DNA of 64,000 nucleotides, from positions 1,798,001 to 1,862,000 of the forward strand of contig NZ_CP045292.1 in the NCBI RefSeq assembly GCF_009363055.1. The letters are read 5' to 3'. The notes beneath the pieces were generated by a model, which saw only the letters and a program-made list of their open reading frames with translations, did no database searches and was not told the DNA's origin. This DNA is from Flavobacterium haoranii (GTDB lineage Bacteria; Bacteroidota; Bacteroidia; Flavobacteriales; Flavobacteriaceae). Position 1 is the stretch's first letter. Each line of letters begins with the position of its first letter. Position numbers and translations under genes: made by a program. Shown here piece after piece: positions 7,549 to 15,832 of the stretch.

Positions 7549-9072
7549 ATGCCATTACCCATAATAAACTCAATAGCGTCATGGATTTTAAAGAAACGAA
7601 TTCATCAAATGGAATTGTTTCTAAAATATCCGCATGAAGTTCAAGAAGAGCTTTTACATAGCTTATTAAAATCGGCTGAGAATACGGTTATTGGCAAAAA
7701 ATATGATTTTTCAAGCATTAAAAATTATAAAACTTTTGCAGAAAGAGTTCCCGTTTCTACTTACGAAGATTTAGAACCTTTAATTGAACAAACCAGAAAA
7801 GGAGCGCAAAACGTTTTTTGGAACACACCTATCAAATGGTTTGCAAAATCGAGCGGAACAACCAATGCAAAAAGTAAATTTATACCTGTTAGTAGTGAAG
7901 CATTAGAAAATTGTCATTATAAAGCCAGCAAAGATTTGTTGTGTTTATACTTAAACAATAATGAAGAATCTCAATTATTTACTGGTAAAAGTTTACGTTT
8001 AGGCGGAAGTAAACAATTATATGAAGATAACAATACATTTTTTGGCGACTTATCAGCTATTTTAATTGACAATATGCCCATTTGGGCCGAATTTAGTTCA
8101 ACTCCAAGTAACAAAGTTTCTTTGATGGGAGATTGGGAAACCAAGCTTCCAGCCATTATCAACGAAACCATTCAAGAAAATGTAACCAGTTTAGCCGGAG
8201 TTCCAAGTTGGATGATGGTTTTACTCAATAAAACTTTGGAAACTACTGGAAAACAAAGTTTACTAGATATTTGGCCTAATGCCGAAGTATATTTTCACGG
8301 CGGAGTGAGTTTTGAACCATATAGAGATCAGTACCAAAAATTGTTTCCAAAGGATAATTTCCGCTATTATGAAATCTATAATGCATCTGAAGGTTTTTTT
8401 GCCATCCAAGATTTAAACAACTCCAACGAATTGCTTTTAATGCTCGATTATGGCATTTTTTATGAATTCATTCCAATGGATACCTTTGGTTGCCCAAATC
8501 AGAAAGTAATTCCTTTAAGCGAAGTTGAACTTCATAAAAACTATGCGGTTGTAATTACTACAAACTCAGGATTATGGCGCTATTTAATTGGTGATACCGT
8601 TCGCTTTACTTCCATTAATCCTTATCGAATTGTTGTTAGTGGCCGAACTAAACATCATATAAATGTTTTTGGCGAAGAATTAATGGTTGAAAATACTGAT
8701 AAAGCTTTAGCTAAAACTTGTAGTGAATTGGGTTGCGAGGTTATTGATTATACTGTAGCACCAATTTTTATGAAAGAACAAGAAAAAGGTGCTCACGAAT
8801 GGATTGTCGAATTTAAAACATTACCATCGAATATAGAAAAGTTCTCTATTTTACTAGATGAAAATTTACAAAAATTAAATTCAGATTATGAAGCCAAGCG
8901 ATACAACAATATGACATTAAATCCGTTAAAGTTAAATGTTGCCAGAACAAATTTATTTTACGATTGGTTAAAAGAAAACGATAAATTAGGTGGGCAACAT
9001 AAAATTCCTAGGTTATCGAATGAGCGAAAACACTTAGAAGAACTTTTAAAAATGCAACTGATTCATATTTAA
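7549..9072 (+). CDS. GH3 family acyl-adenylating enzyme
   Basis: The 507-residue protein belongs to the GH3 (auxin-responsive promoter) family of the ANL superfamily. Visible motifs are the phosphate loop KSSGTTNAKSKFIPVS, a central block with WPNAEVYFHGGVSFEPY, then YYEIYNASEGFFAIQD, and the C-terminal-domain hinge WRYLIGDTVRFTS followed by VSGRTKHHINVFGEEL. The family adenylates a carboxylate and couples it to an amino acid or similar nucleophile. The substrate in Bacteroidota is not known. The gene stands divergently from DUF2797 and is followed 9 bp later by a tiny lipoprotein gene. Confidence 0.85.
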   Translation: MPLPIINSIASWILKKRIHQMELFLKYPHEVQEELLHSLLKSAENTVIGKKYDFSSIKNYKTFAERVPVSTYEDLEPLIEQTRKGAQNVFWNTPIKWFAKSSGTTNAKSKFIPVSSEALENCHYKASKDLLCLYLNNNEESQLFTGKSLRLGGSKQLYEDNNTFFGDLSAILIDNMPIWAEFSSTPSNKVSLMGDWETKLPAIINETIQENVTSLAGVPSWMMVLLNKTLETTGKQSLLDIWPNAEVYFHGGVSFEPYRDQYQKLFPKDNFRYYEIYNASEGFFAIQDLNNSNELLLMLDYGIFYEFIPMDTFGCPNQKVIPLSEVELHKNYAVVITTNSGLWRYLIGDTVRFTSINPYRIVVSGRTKHHINVFGEELMVENTDKALAKTCSELGCEVIDYTVAPIFMKEQEKGAHEWIVEFKTLPSNIEKFSILLDENLQKLNSDYEAKRYNNMTLNPLKLNVARTNLFYDWLKENDKLGGQHKIPRLSNERKHLEELLKMQLIHI

Positions 9073-9081
9073 TAATAAAGC

Positions 9082-9243
9082 ATGAAAAAAATAATAACCT
9101 TTTTATTAGTAAGTACATTTATATTCTCGTCTTGTGGACCAAGAAGATATAAATGTGGACCTTATAGGAGATGTGAAAATTCTACAAAATTTATTCAAAA
9201 ATCTACACTAATAGAAAATCCTATTGTCAATAACGCTTGCTAA
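9082..9243 (+). CDS. Tiny lipoprotein, 53 residues
   Basis: An ATG at 9082 opens a 53-codon frame with an obvious lipoprotein signal peptide, MKKIITFLLVSTFIFSSC, where C18 would be lipidated. The mature part is short and basic with further cysteines (GPRRYKCGPYRRCENSTKF). It begins 9 bp after the GH3-like gene, suggesting cotranscription. A second tiny lipoprotein gene with a comparable start, now interrupted, lies at 10746-10877. No function is known. From 9244 to 9332 I see nothing. Confidence 0.65.
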   Translation: MKKIITFLLVSTFIFSSCGPRRYKCGPYRRCENSTKFIQKSTLIENPIVNNAC

Positions 9244-9332
9244 CTATTTATAAACTATTGCTTTAAATTGCGCAACTTATTTAACCGAAAATCGATTTTT
9301 TTGACATTTTATCGAATTTTATAACATTTTTT

Positions 9333-10723
9333 ATGAATAAATATGTAATTCTTTCAAACAAAAAAGAAGACATTACACAACAACTTATAACGATAGCACT
9401 AAAACTTTCAACAATAATTTATATTGTGTAAATGTAGACCAAGAAGGAAATTTATCATTCCCATTGTTGCTTTCAAGTGCTTTAGATTCTGAAAAAGAAG
9501 AAGGTTCAATTGCTTTTACTCCAAGTCAAAAAACAATTTTCTACACGCAAGAAGACACTTCTAATTCAGGAACATTTGATTTATATAAAGCCGAATTAGA
9601 TTTAAATTCTAAAGATTATTGGACAAATGTTCAAAAAGTTGAAAATATAATCCCTGTAGGTTATTCAATTGAAACACCAACAGTTTCTGCAGATGGTAAA
9701 AAATTATTCTTTGCTTCAAATATGCCTGGTAGTTTTGGAGGATTCGATTTATATGAAGTAGCTATTAATGAAAAGGCTCTCTTGCAATTTAAAAAACTTA
9801 GGTTCAAACATTAATCCTAAAGAAGACGAAAAATTTCCTAATACTACAAAAGATAACAAATACTTATTTTTCTCTTCAAAAGGTCATTTAAATACTGGAG
9901 GTTTTGATGTTTTCAAAAGTTCTATTGTAAATAATGAATATTTAACAGCTTTAAACCTTGGAACTTCTATTAATACACGAAAAGACGATCAAGCTTTTAT
10001 TTTAGTTGATGAAGATAAAGGTTATATTTCATCTGAAAAAGCTCCTGGAGATTTTGATATTTTAAAATTCAAAATTAACCGATATGAAACTCCAAATAAA
10101 ACCTATCAAGTAGTAGAAAAAGAAACATTAACGCCACTACCTAATGCTAAAGTTGTTTTAAAAGATGAATTTGGAAACATTGTTTCAGAAACTATCGCTA
10201 ATGATAAAGGGGAAATAAAACTTCCATTAAATCCAATTTCTTACAATACAATTTTAGTCAACAAAGAAGGTTATTTACCAGTAGAAACCATGTTTACTTC
10301 GGAAAACATTTTGTCTAATCCTATAAAATTAGAACAAGACAAACCAGTTGTTACTGAAGATGCTATTGTAATCGAAAGCATTTATTTTGAATTCAACAAA
10401 GCTACAATTACAAAAGAATCACAACTTTCTTTAAATAAAATTGTAAATGTATTAAACGAATATCCTGAAATGAAATTGGCAATTGGTGCACATACCTACA
10501 ATAAAGGTTCTGATAAATACAACATGGTTTTGTCTCAAAAAAGAGCAAAATCTACAGTTGATTATTTAACTGCTAAAGGCATTTCTAAAGAACGCTTAAC
10601 TTACAAAGGTTATGGAGAATCGAAACCTCTAATTGATTGTGGTGGAAAATGTACAGCGGAAGAAGATCAGAAAATAGACGTGTAGAATTCAACATTGTAA
10701 AAAATACTACAAATTCAATTTAA
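9333..10723 (+). pseudogene. PD40 repeat/OmpA domain outer-membrane protein, multiply frameshifted
   Basis: The pieces read as one protein in three frames. The first is a PD40 beta-propeller part (IAFTPSQKTIFYTQED and ADGKKLFFASNMPGSFGGFD, up to about 9770). The second is more propeller (KYLFFSSKGHLNTGGFDVFK) plus a CarboxypepD-like segment. The third is an OmpA domain (IESIYFEFNKATITKESQ, then KGISKERLTYKGYGESKPL) ending past 10685. Each break is repaired by one added base in a homopolymer: A4 at 9771, T3 at 9788, A4 at 10671. The last gives NRRVEFNIVKN and a stop at 10721-10723. The start around 9333-9375 is also out of frame and has no signal peptide. The intact family is a peptidoglycan-associated outer-membrane protein, often beside PorP/SprF. 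Confidence 0.75.
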
Positions 10724-10745
10724 GACAACTATAAAAATCTTTGCA

Positions 10746-10877
10746 ATGAAAAAAGCAAAATTAGTTTTAGCAATTTCAGCATAAACATTAACTTCTTGCT
10801 CAAGTGGATGGAGCTGTAAAGCAAGCTACGTAAAGACAAGTAAAAAGACTGAAGTTGAAAAAACTCAAAATGCATAA
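10746..10877 (+). pseudogene. Tiny lipoprotein interrupted by a TAA
   Basis: From the ATG at 10746 the frame reads MKKAKLVLAISA, then TAA at 10782-10784, then TLTSCSSGWSCKASYVKTSKK and on to a stop at 10875. Reading through the TAA gives a 43-residue protein with a clear lipobox (TLTSC). One substitution (TTA to TAA) explains the interruption. It lies 22 bp after the broken OmpA gene and 5 bp before a terminator. Confidence 0.5.
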
Positions 10878-10910
10878 AAAAAGCGACTCAAAATTGAGTC
10901 GCTTTTTTTT
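10876..10910 (+). terminator. Hairpin terminator, copy 1 of an identical pair
   Basis: The palindrome agcgactca-aaat-tgagtcgct (10882-10903) is flanked by an A run and a T run. The identical core is found at 15800-15821. Confidence 0.85.
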
Positions 10911-10979
10911 ATTACAAAAATCTTAACAATAAAGACAATCGTTTTTCGTATTTTAACAATTATTTTTAAGTAAAACGAA

Positions 10980-12062
10980 ATGACAGAATTAGAAGAAGCT
11001 CTAAAGGAAAGAGTGAAAGAACTTACATGTTTATATGAAGTAACTTCTTATATTTCTAATGATAAAGAAAGTACAAAAAAAACACTTACCGCAATAGCTT
11101 TCAGCATTAAAAAAGCATTAAAAGATGAAACTAACACACAAGTATTAATAAGAATAAACAAAACTAAAATAATAACCATAAACAGTATTGTTAACCTAAA
11201 AGAGACTTACAAAACACCTATTACGATATTTAATAAAAAAAATGGTTCTATACATATTTTTACAGAAAATAATATTATTCTAGAAGAAGAAAAAGATCTT
11301 TTAAAAGATATTGCCTCAAAAATTTCAAACTACATTGAGCGAATTGAAGATCGCAAAAGAGAAAAAGAAATAAAAAGAAAAATGGAACAAGCTGATAGGC
11401 TTGTTATTTTGGGCGAAATTACTGCCGGAATTGCACACGAACTAAATACCCCACTAACAAATATTTTAGGCTTTTCAGAACTTTTACTAGATGAATTTAA
11501 AAATAATAAAAATGTTTCTGAAGACATAAATAAGATAATAAACAACGCTATTTTTTCAAGAGAAATAGTAAAAAAATTGATGTTTTTCTCATGTGAAATG
11601 CCACAAAAAATGAGAAAAATAAACATTGTTCCTACAATTAAGAATGCCATTGATTTTTTGAATCCCATTTTTAAAAAGCAACAAATTAAGCATATTATTT
11701 TAATAGATAAAACTGAGATTTATTTAAACGCAGATTCCGTTCAACTTACTCAAATTATATTTAATTTATTGATGAATGCCGTATATTTTTCTCCTCAAGA
11801 AGGTTTAGTTACTATATCTGTTCATGATGAAGAAAAAAATGTAATTTTAAAAATAGCTGATGAAGGAAAAGGAATTCCAATTAATATTCAGAGAAAAATA
11901 TTCCAACCCTTTTTCACTACAAAACCTATTGGAGAAGGTTCAGGACTAGGTTTAAGTGTAGTTCACGGAATTGTATCTTCTCATAAAGGAAATATCACTA
12001 TTGAAAATAACTCAGAAAAAGGAGTTACTTTTGTTATTTCATTACCCAAAAACAACAAATAA
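10980..12062 (+). CDS. Sensor histidine kinase, NtrB-like, soluble
   Basis: The 360-residue protein has no membrane segment. Residues about 1-120 form a GAF-like or coiled sensory region (EEALKERVKELTCLYEVTSY). The H box follows with the phospho-accepting H153 in AGIAHELNTPLTNILGFSE. The ATPase domain shows the N box QIIFNLLMNAVYFSP, the G1 box IADEGKGIP, the F box FQPFFTTKPIGEGSGLGLSV. It should autophosphorylate and pass phosphate to the response regulator whose ATG lies 2 bp after its stop. The signal cannot be read from sequence; a cytoplasmic cue is implied by the lack of membrane helices. Confidence 0.9.
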   Translation: MTELEEALKERVKELTCLYEVTSYISNDKESTKKTLTAIAFSIKKALKDETNTQVLIRINKTKIITINSIVNLKETYKTPITIFNKKNGSIHIFTENNIILEEEKDLLKDIASKISNYIERIEDRKREKEIKRKMEQADRLVILGEITAGIAHELNTPLTNILGFSELLLDEFKNNKNVSEDINKIINNAIFSREIVKKLMFFSCEMPQKMRKINIVPTIKNAIDFLNPIFKKQQIKHIILIDKTEIYLNADSVQLTQIIFNLLMNAVYFSPQEGLVTISVHDEEKNVILKIADEGKGIPINIQRKIFQPFFTTKPIGEGSGLGLSVVHGIVSSHKGNITIENNSEKGVTFVISLPKNNK

Positions 12063-12064
12063 CT

Positions 12065-13405
12065 ATGGCTTTTTTAAAAGAAAATATTCTCATTGTTGAC
12101 GACGATATTAATATTCTTGAAGTGTTATACAGACACTTAGCCAGCTATAATTATCATGTTTATAAGGCAATTTCTGTAAAAGAAGCAGTTTCTATTTTAC
12201 GCGACAATACTATAAACTTATTAATTACCGATTTAAAAATGCCGGAAATTGATGGGTTCGAACTTATAAAGTTTACAACTAATCATTATCCTAAACTTCC
12301 CATATTAGTAGTAACAGGTTATCCATCTATTCAAGATTCTCTTCTAGCAATAAAATCTGGTGTTGTAGAATATTTAACAAAACCATTTACAAAAGAAGAA
12401 CTTAAAACTGCTGTAAAAAAAACACTAAAAACTAAGAATAAAACAATTACCAATAATTCAGAAACCCTAAAATCTACCTTAATAAATGAAGAACTAATTG
12501 GAAATTCTAAAAAAATATTAGAAGTTTTTGATATCATTGAAAGAGTAAAAAATAATAAAGCTACCATTTTAATAAATGGTGAAAGTGGTACTGGTAAAGA
12601 ATTAATTGCAAGAGCAATACATTATCAAGGAAAATTTTCAGCAAAACCATTTATAGCTGTTAACTGTGGCGCCATTCCAGAGAATCTTCTTGAATCGGAG
12701 TTGTTTGGATATACAAAAGGTGCTTTCACTGGTGCTGATAAAGACAGAAATGGTTTTTTTCAGGCTGCTAACGGTGGTACAATCTTTTTAGATGAAATTG
12801 GAAATGCATCTTTAGAAGTTCAGGCAAAATTATTGCGTGTACTGCAAGAAAAGGAAGTGGTAAAAGTAGGTAGTCAAAAACCTGAGAAAATAGATTTAAG
12901 AGTAATTGCTGCAACCAATAGCAATATTAAAGAAATGATTACCAATAAATCATTTCGTGAAGATTTATACTACAGATTATCAGTAGTTGAAATTACACTA
13001 CCTCCTTTACGAGAGAGAAAAGAAGATATTTCTATACTAATTGAAAGATTTCTGTTTAAATATGGAATTGAATATAAAGATCAAATTATAAAAATAACTC
13101 CAAACGCCATAAAAGCTTTAGAAAATTATTCTTGGCCTGGAAATATTAGAGAATTAGAAAATGTTATTCAGCGCGCTGTTATTATGTGTGATAAAATCGT
13201 TGATGTTGAACATTTACCAATCAATTTAAAGTATACTATTAATTTCCCTGAAGAAGAATTAGTTCCTCTAAAAATCATGGAGAAAAATTATATAAACAAA
13301 GTGCTTTCTGCAACTGGTAACAATAAAACCAAAGCTGCTAAAATTTTACAAATAGACAGAAAAACACTTCGAGATAAAATCTCAGACTCAAATAAAAACG
13401 AGTAA
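12065..13405 (+). CDS. Sigma-54-dependent response regulator, NtrC family
   Basis: The 446-residue protein has three domains. A receiver domain covers 1-125 with acidic pocket DDD at 12-14 and phospho-acceptor D56 in LLITDLKMPEIDGF. An AAA+ domain covers about 140-370 with Walker A GESGTGKE, the sigma-54 contact motif GAFTGA at 219-224, Walker B GGTIFLDEIG and the arginine-rich PPLRERKEDI. A Fis-type helix-turn-helix is at the end (NNKTKAAKILQIDRKTLRDK). It is expected to activate sigma-54 promoters when phosphorylated by the kinase encoded 2 bp upstream. A sigma-54-like promoter lies 106 bp after its stop. Confidence 0.95.
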   Translation: MAFLKENILIVDDDINILEVLYRHLASYNYHVYKAISVKEAVSILRDNTINLLITDLKMPEIDGFELIKFTTNHYPKLPILVVTGYPSIQDSLLAIKSGVVEYLTKPFTKEELKTAVKKTLKTKNKTITNNSETLKSTLINEELIGNSKKILEVFDIIERVKNNKATILINGESGTGKELIARAIHYQGKFSAKPFIAVNCGAIPENLLESELFGYTKGAFTGADKDRNGFFQAANGGTIFLDEIGNASLEVQAKLLRVLQEKEVVKVGSQKPEKIDLRVIAATNSNIKEMITNKSFREDLYYRLSVVEITLPPLRERKEDISILIERFLFKYGIEYKDQIIKITPNAIKALENYSWPGNIRELENVIQRAVIMCDKIVDVEHLPINLKYTINFPEEELVPLKIMEKNYINKVLSATGNNKTKAAKILQIDRKTLRDKISDSNKNE

Positions 13406-13510
13406 TAATTCCTCAGTTGATTAATAAATAACCAGCTCATGTTTTTAATAAAAAAATATAAATAGCTGTAAATCAAAAATTTAATCTTAATTCAACTTTA
13501 CTGTTAAAAA

Positions 13511-13528
13511 TTGGCATATCTATTGTCT
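13511..13528 (+). promoter_or_regulatory. Sigma-54-like -24/-12 promoter before the Cys-rich mini-gene and gdhA
   Basis: TTGGCATATCTATTGTCT has GG, exactly ten bases, then GT where the consensus has GC (TGGCAC-N5-TTGC). The predicted start would fall near 13537-13540, about 20 bases before the ATG at 13557. An NtrC-type activator is encoded immediately upstream. No TAnnTTTG box competes with it in this spacer. Confidence 0.6.
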
Positions 13529-13556
13529 TAGTTATTATTAAATAATAAATAGTAAT

Positions 13557-13667
13557 ATGACAAATAGTCTTTGCCTTAATTGTAGCAATTCTAAAACTTG
13601 TTCTTTAACAACTGATAAAGATAAAGTTTGGGATTGTAGTGAATATAAAACTCAAACAACAGCATAA
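13557..13667 (+). CDS. Cysteine-rich mini-protein, 36 residues
   Basis: An ATG at 13557 opens MTNSLCLNCSNSKTCSLTTD and closes at a TAA at 13665-13667. The four cysteines C6, C9, C15 and C27 have spacing C-x2-C-x5-C-x11-C, with W25 just before the last (DKVWDCSEYK). This looks like a minimal zinc- or iron-binding knuckle, not random coding. It stands 13 bp before the dehydrogenase gene and downstream of the sigma-54-like promoter, so it probably shares that transcript. I do not recognise a named family and assign no function. Confidence 0.6.
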   Translation: MTNSLCLNCSNSKTCSLTTDKDKVWDCSEYKTQTTA

Positions 13668-13680
13668 ATTATAAAAAAGA

Positions 13681-14958
13681 ATGTTAACAGTAAAAAATGA
13701 ACCCAAAAAAGGGATGATGGAAAATGTTATGGAGCAATTTAATAAAGCTGCAAACCATATTGAATTACATCCTAACATTAGAAAAATATTAAGTATAACT
13801 AATAACGAAATTGTAGTAAACTTTCCAGTAAAAATGGATGACGGTAGTGTCGAGGTCTTTAGAGGATATCGCGTACAACATAATAATGCTTTAGGCCCTT
13901 ATAAAGGAGGACTTAGATACCACCCAACAGTAGATATTGATGCTGCAAGAGCATTGGCAATGTGGATGACCTGGAAAACTTCATTAGCAGGATTGCCTTA
14001 TGGCGGAGGAAAAGGAGGAATTCAAATCGATCCAAAAAAATATTCAACAAGTGAATTGGAACGCATTACTAGAAGATTTACTTATGCACTAGCCGATAAT
14101 ATTGGCCCAGAGCATGATATTCCTGCACCAGATGTAAACACAAATAGTCAAACTATGGCATGGATTGCCGATACTTACATGAGTACATGTCCTCCTGCAG
14201 AACGTTCAGCTAATCAACATGTTGTTACAGGAAAACCAACTGAAAGTGGTGGACTAGAAGGTAGAGATAGAGCAACTGGATTTGGTGTGTACTTGACAAT
14301 TAAATTTTGGGCTAATAAAAACAACATCGATTTAAAAGGTAAAAAATATATCGTTCAAGGATTTGGAAATGTAGGTTACTGGGTTTCTTATTTTTTAGAA
14401 AAAGAAGGCGCAATTTTAGTTGCTGTTCAAGATGCTTTTTCGAGTATTGAAAACCAAGAAGGAATAAATGTTGACAGTTTATTTAAGCATATTCAACAAA
14501 CAGGAAGTGTTTCTCAATTTGAAAATACTATTGAAATAGAGAAAGATAATTTCTTTAAAACAGAATGTGATATTTGCATTCCTGCTGCATTAGGAAATCA
14601 AATTACTGAAGAAAACGCCGGCGATATTAAAGCTAAATTAATTGCTGAAGGTGCAAATGGTCCTACAACAACTGAAGCCGAAAAAATTCTACTAGAGAAC
14701 AACGTTACAATAATCCCAGATATTTTATGTAATTCGGGTGGTGTGATAGGTAGTTATTTTGAATGGTTACAAAACAGAAATGGTGAGTTGTGGCAACTTG
14801 ATGAAGTAATGCTAAAATTAGAAAAGAAAATTAAAGAATCTTTTGAAAAGGTTTATGATTATTCGAAAAAAGAAAACATTGATTTTAGAACCGCTGCTTA
14901 TTGTATCGCTATTAAGAGAATTGAAAAAGCCTACATTCAAAGAGGTATTTTCCCATAA
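13681..14958 (+). CDS. Glu/Leu/Phe/Val dehydrogenase, glutamate dehydrogenase type
   Basis: The 425-residue protein has the full ELFV dehydrogenase layout. The N-terminal substrate domain has RVQHNNALGPYKGGLRYHP, catalytic lysine K111 in LPYGGGKGG, and EHDIPAPDVNTNSQTMAW. The nucleotide domain has GFGNVG near residue 225. It interconverts glutamate and 2-oxoglutarate with NAD(P) in the cytoplasm. The length and the PAPDVNT segment fit the short hexameric GDH class. It is the second gene after the sigma-54-like promoter, a setting that suggests nitrogen-related control. Another amino-acid dehydrogenase of the same family is possible. Confidence 0.9.
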   Translation: MLTVKNEPKKGMMENVMEQFNKAANHIELHPNIRKILSITNNEIVVNFPVKMDDGSVEVFRGYRVQHNNALGPYKGGLRYHPTVDIDAARALAMWMTWKTSLAGLPYGGGKGGIQIDPKKYSTSELERITRRFTYALADNIGPEHDIPAPDVNTNSQTMAWIADTYMSTCPPAERSANQHVVTGKPTESGGLEGRDRATGFGVYLTIKFWANKNNIDLKGKKYIVQGFGNVGYWVSYFLEKEGAILVAVQDAFSSIENQEGINVDSLFKHIQQTGSVSQFENTIEIEKDNFFKTECDICIPAALGNQITEENAGDIKAKLIAEGANGPTTTEAEKILLENNVTIIPDILCNSGGVIGSYFEWLQNRNGELWQLDEVMLKLEKKIKESFEKVYDYSKKENIDFRTAAYCIAIKRIEKAYIQRGIFP

Positions 14959-14971
14959 TTAATATTTACTC

Positions 14972-15384
14972 ATGAATTACGGAAATTTATTAATTGAAAA
15001 AAAGAATATGCTTATTTAAAAAGAATTATTTCTGCTTCAGAATATTCTTCTGATACTGAATCAAAGAAATCACTAAAAAAATTAGGCGAAGAATTATCGA
15101 AATCAAAAGTTTTAGAAAATACAGAAATTCCTACAGATATCATTAGAATAAATAGTTTAGTCACGGTAAGCTCAGAAAAAGGATGGAGTAAAACTTTACA
15201 AATTGTTATTCCAAAAGAGAAAAATTTGGTTACCAATAAAATATCAATTTTAACACCAATGGGTTCAGCGCTTATTGGATATTCTAAAGGCGATGAAATT
15301 ATTTGGGATTTACCAGGAGGAAAGCAAAATTTAAGAATTATTGATGTTGTTCAAGGTGAACAATTTGATGAAAACAACATTTAA
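14972..15384 (+). pseudogene. GreA/GreB (Rnk-like) C-terminal-domain protein, frame broken at codon 12
   Basis: From the ATG at 14972 the frame reads MNYGNLLIEKK and then leaves frame at a run of seven A (14997-15003). Adding one A gives a continuous 137-residue protein (EYAYLKRIISASEYSSDTES, then VTVSSEKGWSKTLQIVIPKE) with a GreA/Rnk-type C-terminal domain: ISILTPMGSALIGYSKGDEI, WDLPGGKQNLRIIDV. Intact relatives bind RNA polymerase in the secondary-channel manner or act like Rnk. The stop at 15382-15384 lies 3 bp before the next ATG. The coding part is otherwise undamaged, so the break is recent or a sequence error. Confidence 0.75.
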
Positions 15385-15387
15385 AAC

Positions 15388-15762
15388 ATGAATAACAAAA
15401 ATAATTTATATGCTAACGATATAGATTTAGACACGTATCATAAAATTAATTCTCTAGAATTAAACAGTTGGATGCACCAATTAAATTTTATAAAAATTGA
15501 TTTAGAAAACTTAATTGAAATTTGCATGGTTCTAAATGAGAAAAATTTTATTGAAGAGTTGAAAACAAGAACTGTCGAGAATGATTATTTGTTAAATAAG
15601 CTTTTAAATTATTCTTCAAACAGAACAAACTTAATTGAATGTGAAGACATTCATTGTGATATAGCTTTTATAAGTGAACATAAAAACTTAAAAAAAATCT
15701 ATATCAATCACCTAATAGAATATCAGAACTTAAAAAATGATATTCTTAAAAAGTCAATTTAA
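15388..15762 (+). CDS. Hypothetical protein, 124 residues
   Basis: I do not recognise this protein. It is highly helical and rich in Asn, Leu, Lys and Ile (LELNSWMHQLNFIKIDLENL, EYQNLKNDILKK), with predicted amphipathic helices and no signal peptide or membrane helix, so it is likely a cytoplasmic helical bundle. Two cysteines lie near residue 92 in a stretch reading IECEDIHCD. It begins 3 bp after the broken GreA-like gene and is closed by a terminator, so it is the last gene of the gdh transcript. Confidence 0.7.
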   Translation: MNNKNNLYANDIDLDTYHKINSLELNSWMHQLNFIKIDLENLIEICMVLNEKNFIEELKTRTVENDYLLNKLLNYSSNRTNLIECEDIHCDIAFISEHKNLKKIYINHLIEYQNLKNDILKKSI

Positions 15763-15792
15763 ATAATCTTTCTTTAAATTGTGTTTAATTTC

Positions 15793-15826
15793 AAAAAAAA
15801 GCGACTCAAAATTGAGTCGCTTTTTT
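15793..15826. terminator. Bidirectional hairpin terminator, copy 2 of an identical pair
   Basis: The same palindrome as at 10882-10903 (agcgactca-aaat-tgagtcgct, here 15800-15821) with A and T runs on both sides. It lies between the convergent unknown gene and clpX. Confidence 0.85.
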
Positions 15827-15832
15827 ATTTTA

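Noticed and set aside
9464..10685. Two separate genes in the OmpA region
   Set aside because: The pieces are consecutive parts of one PD40/OmpA protein in shifted frames.
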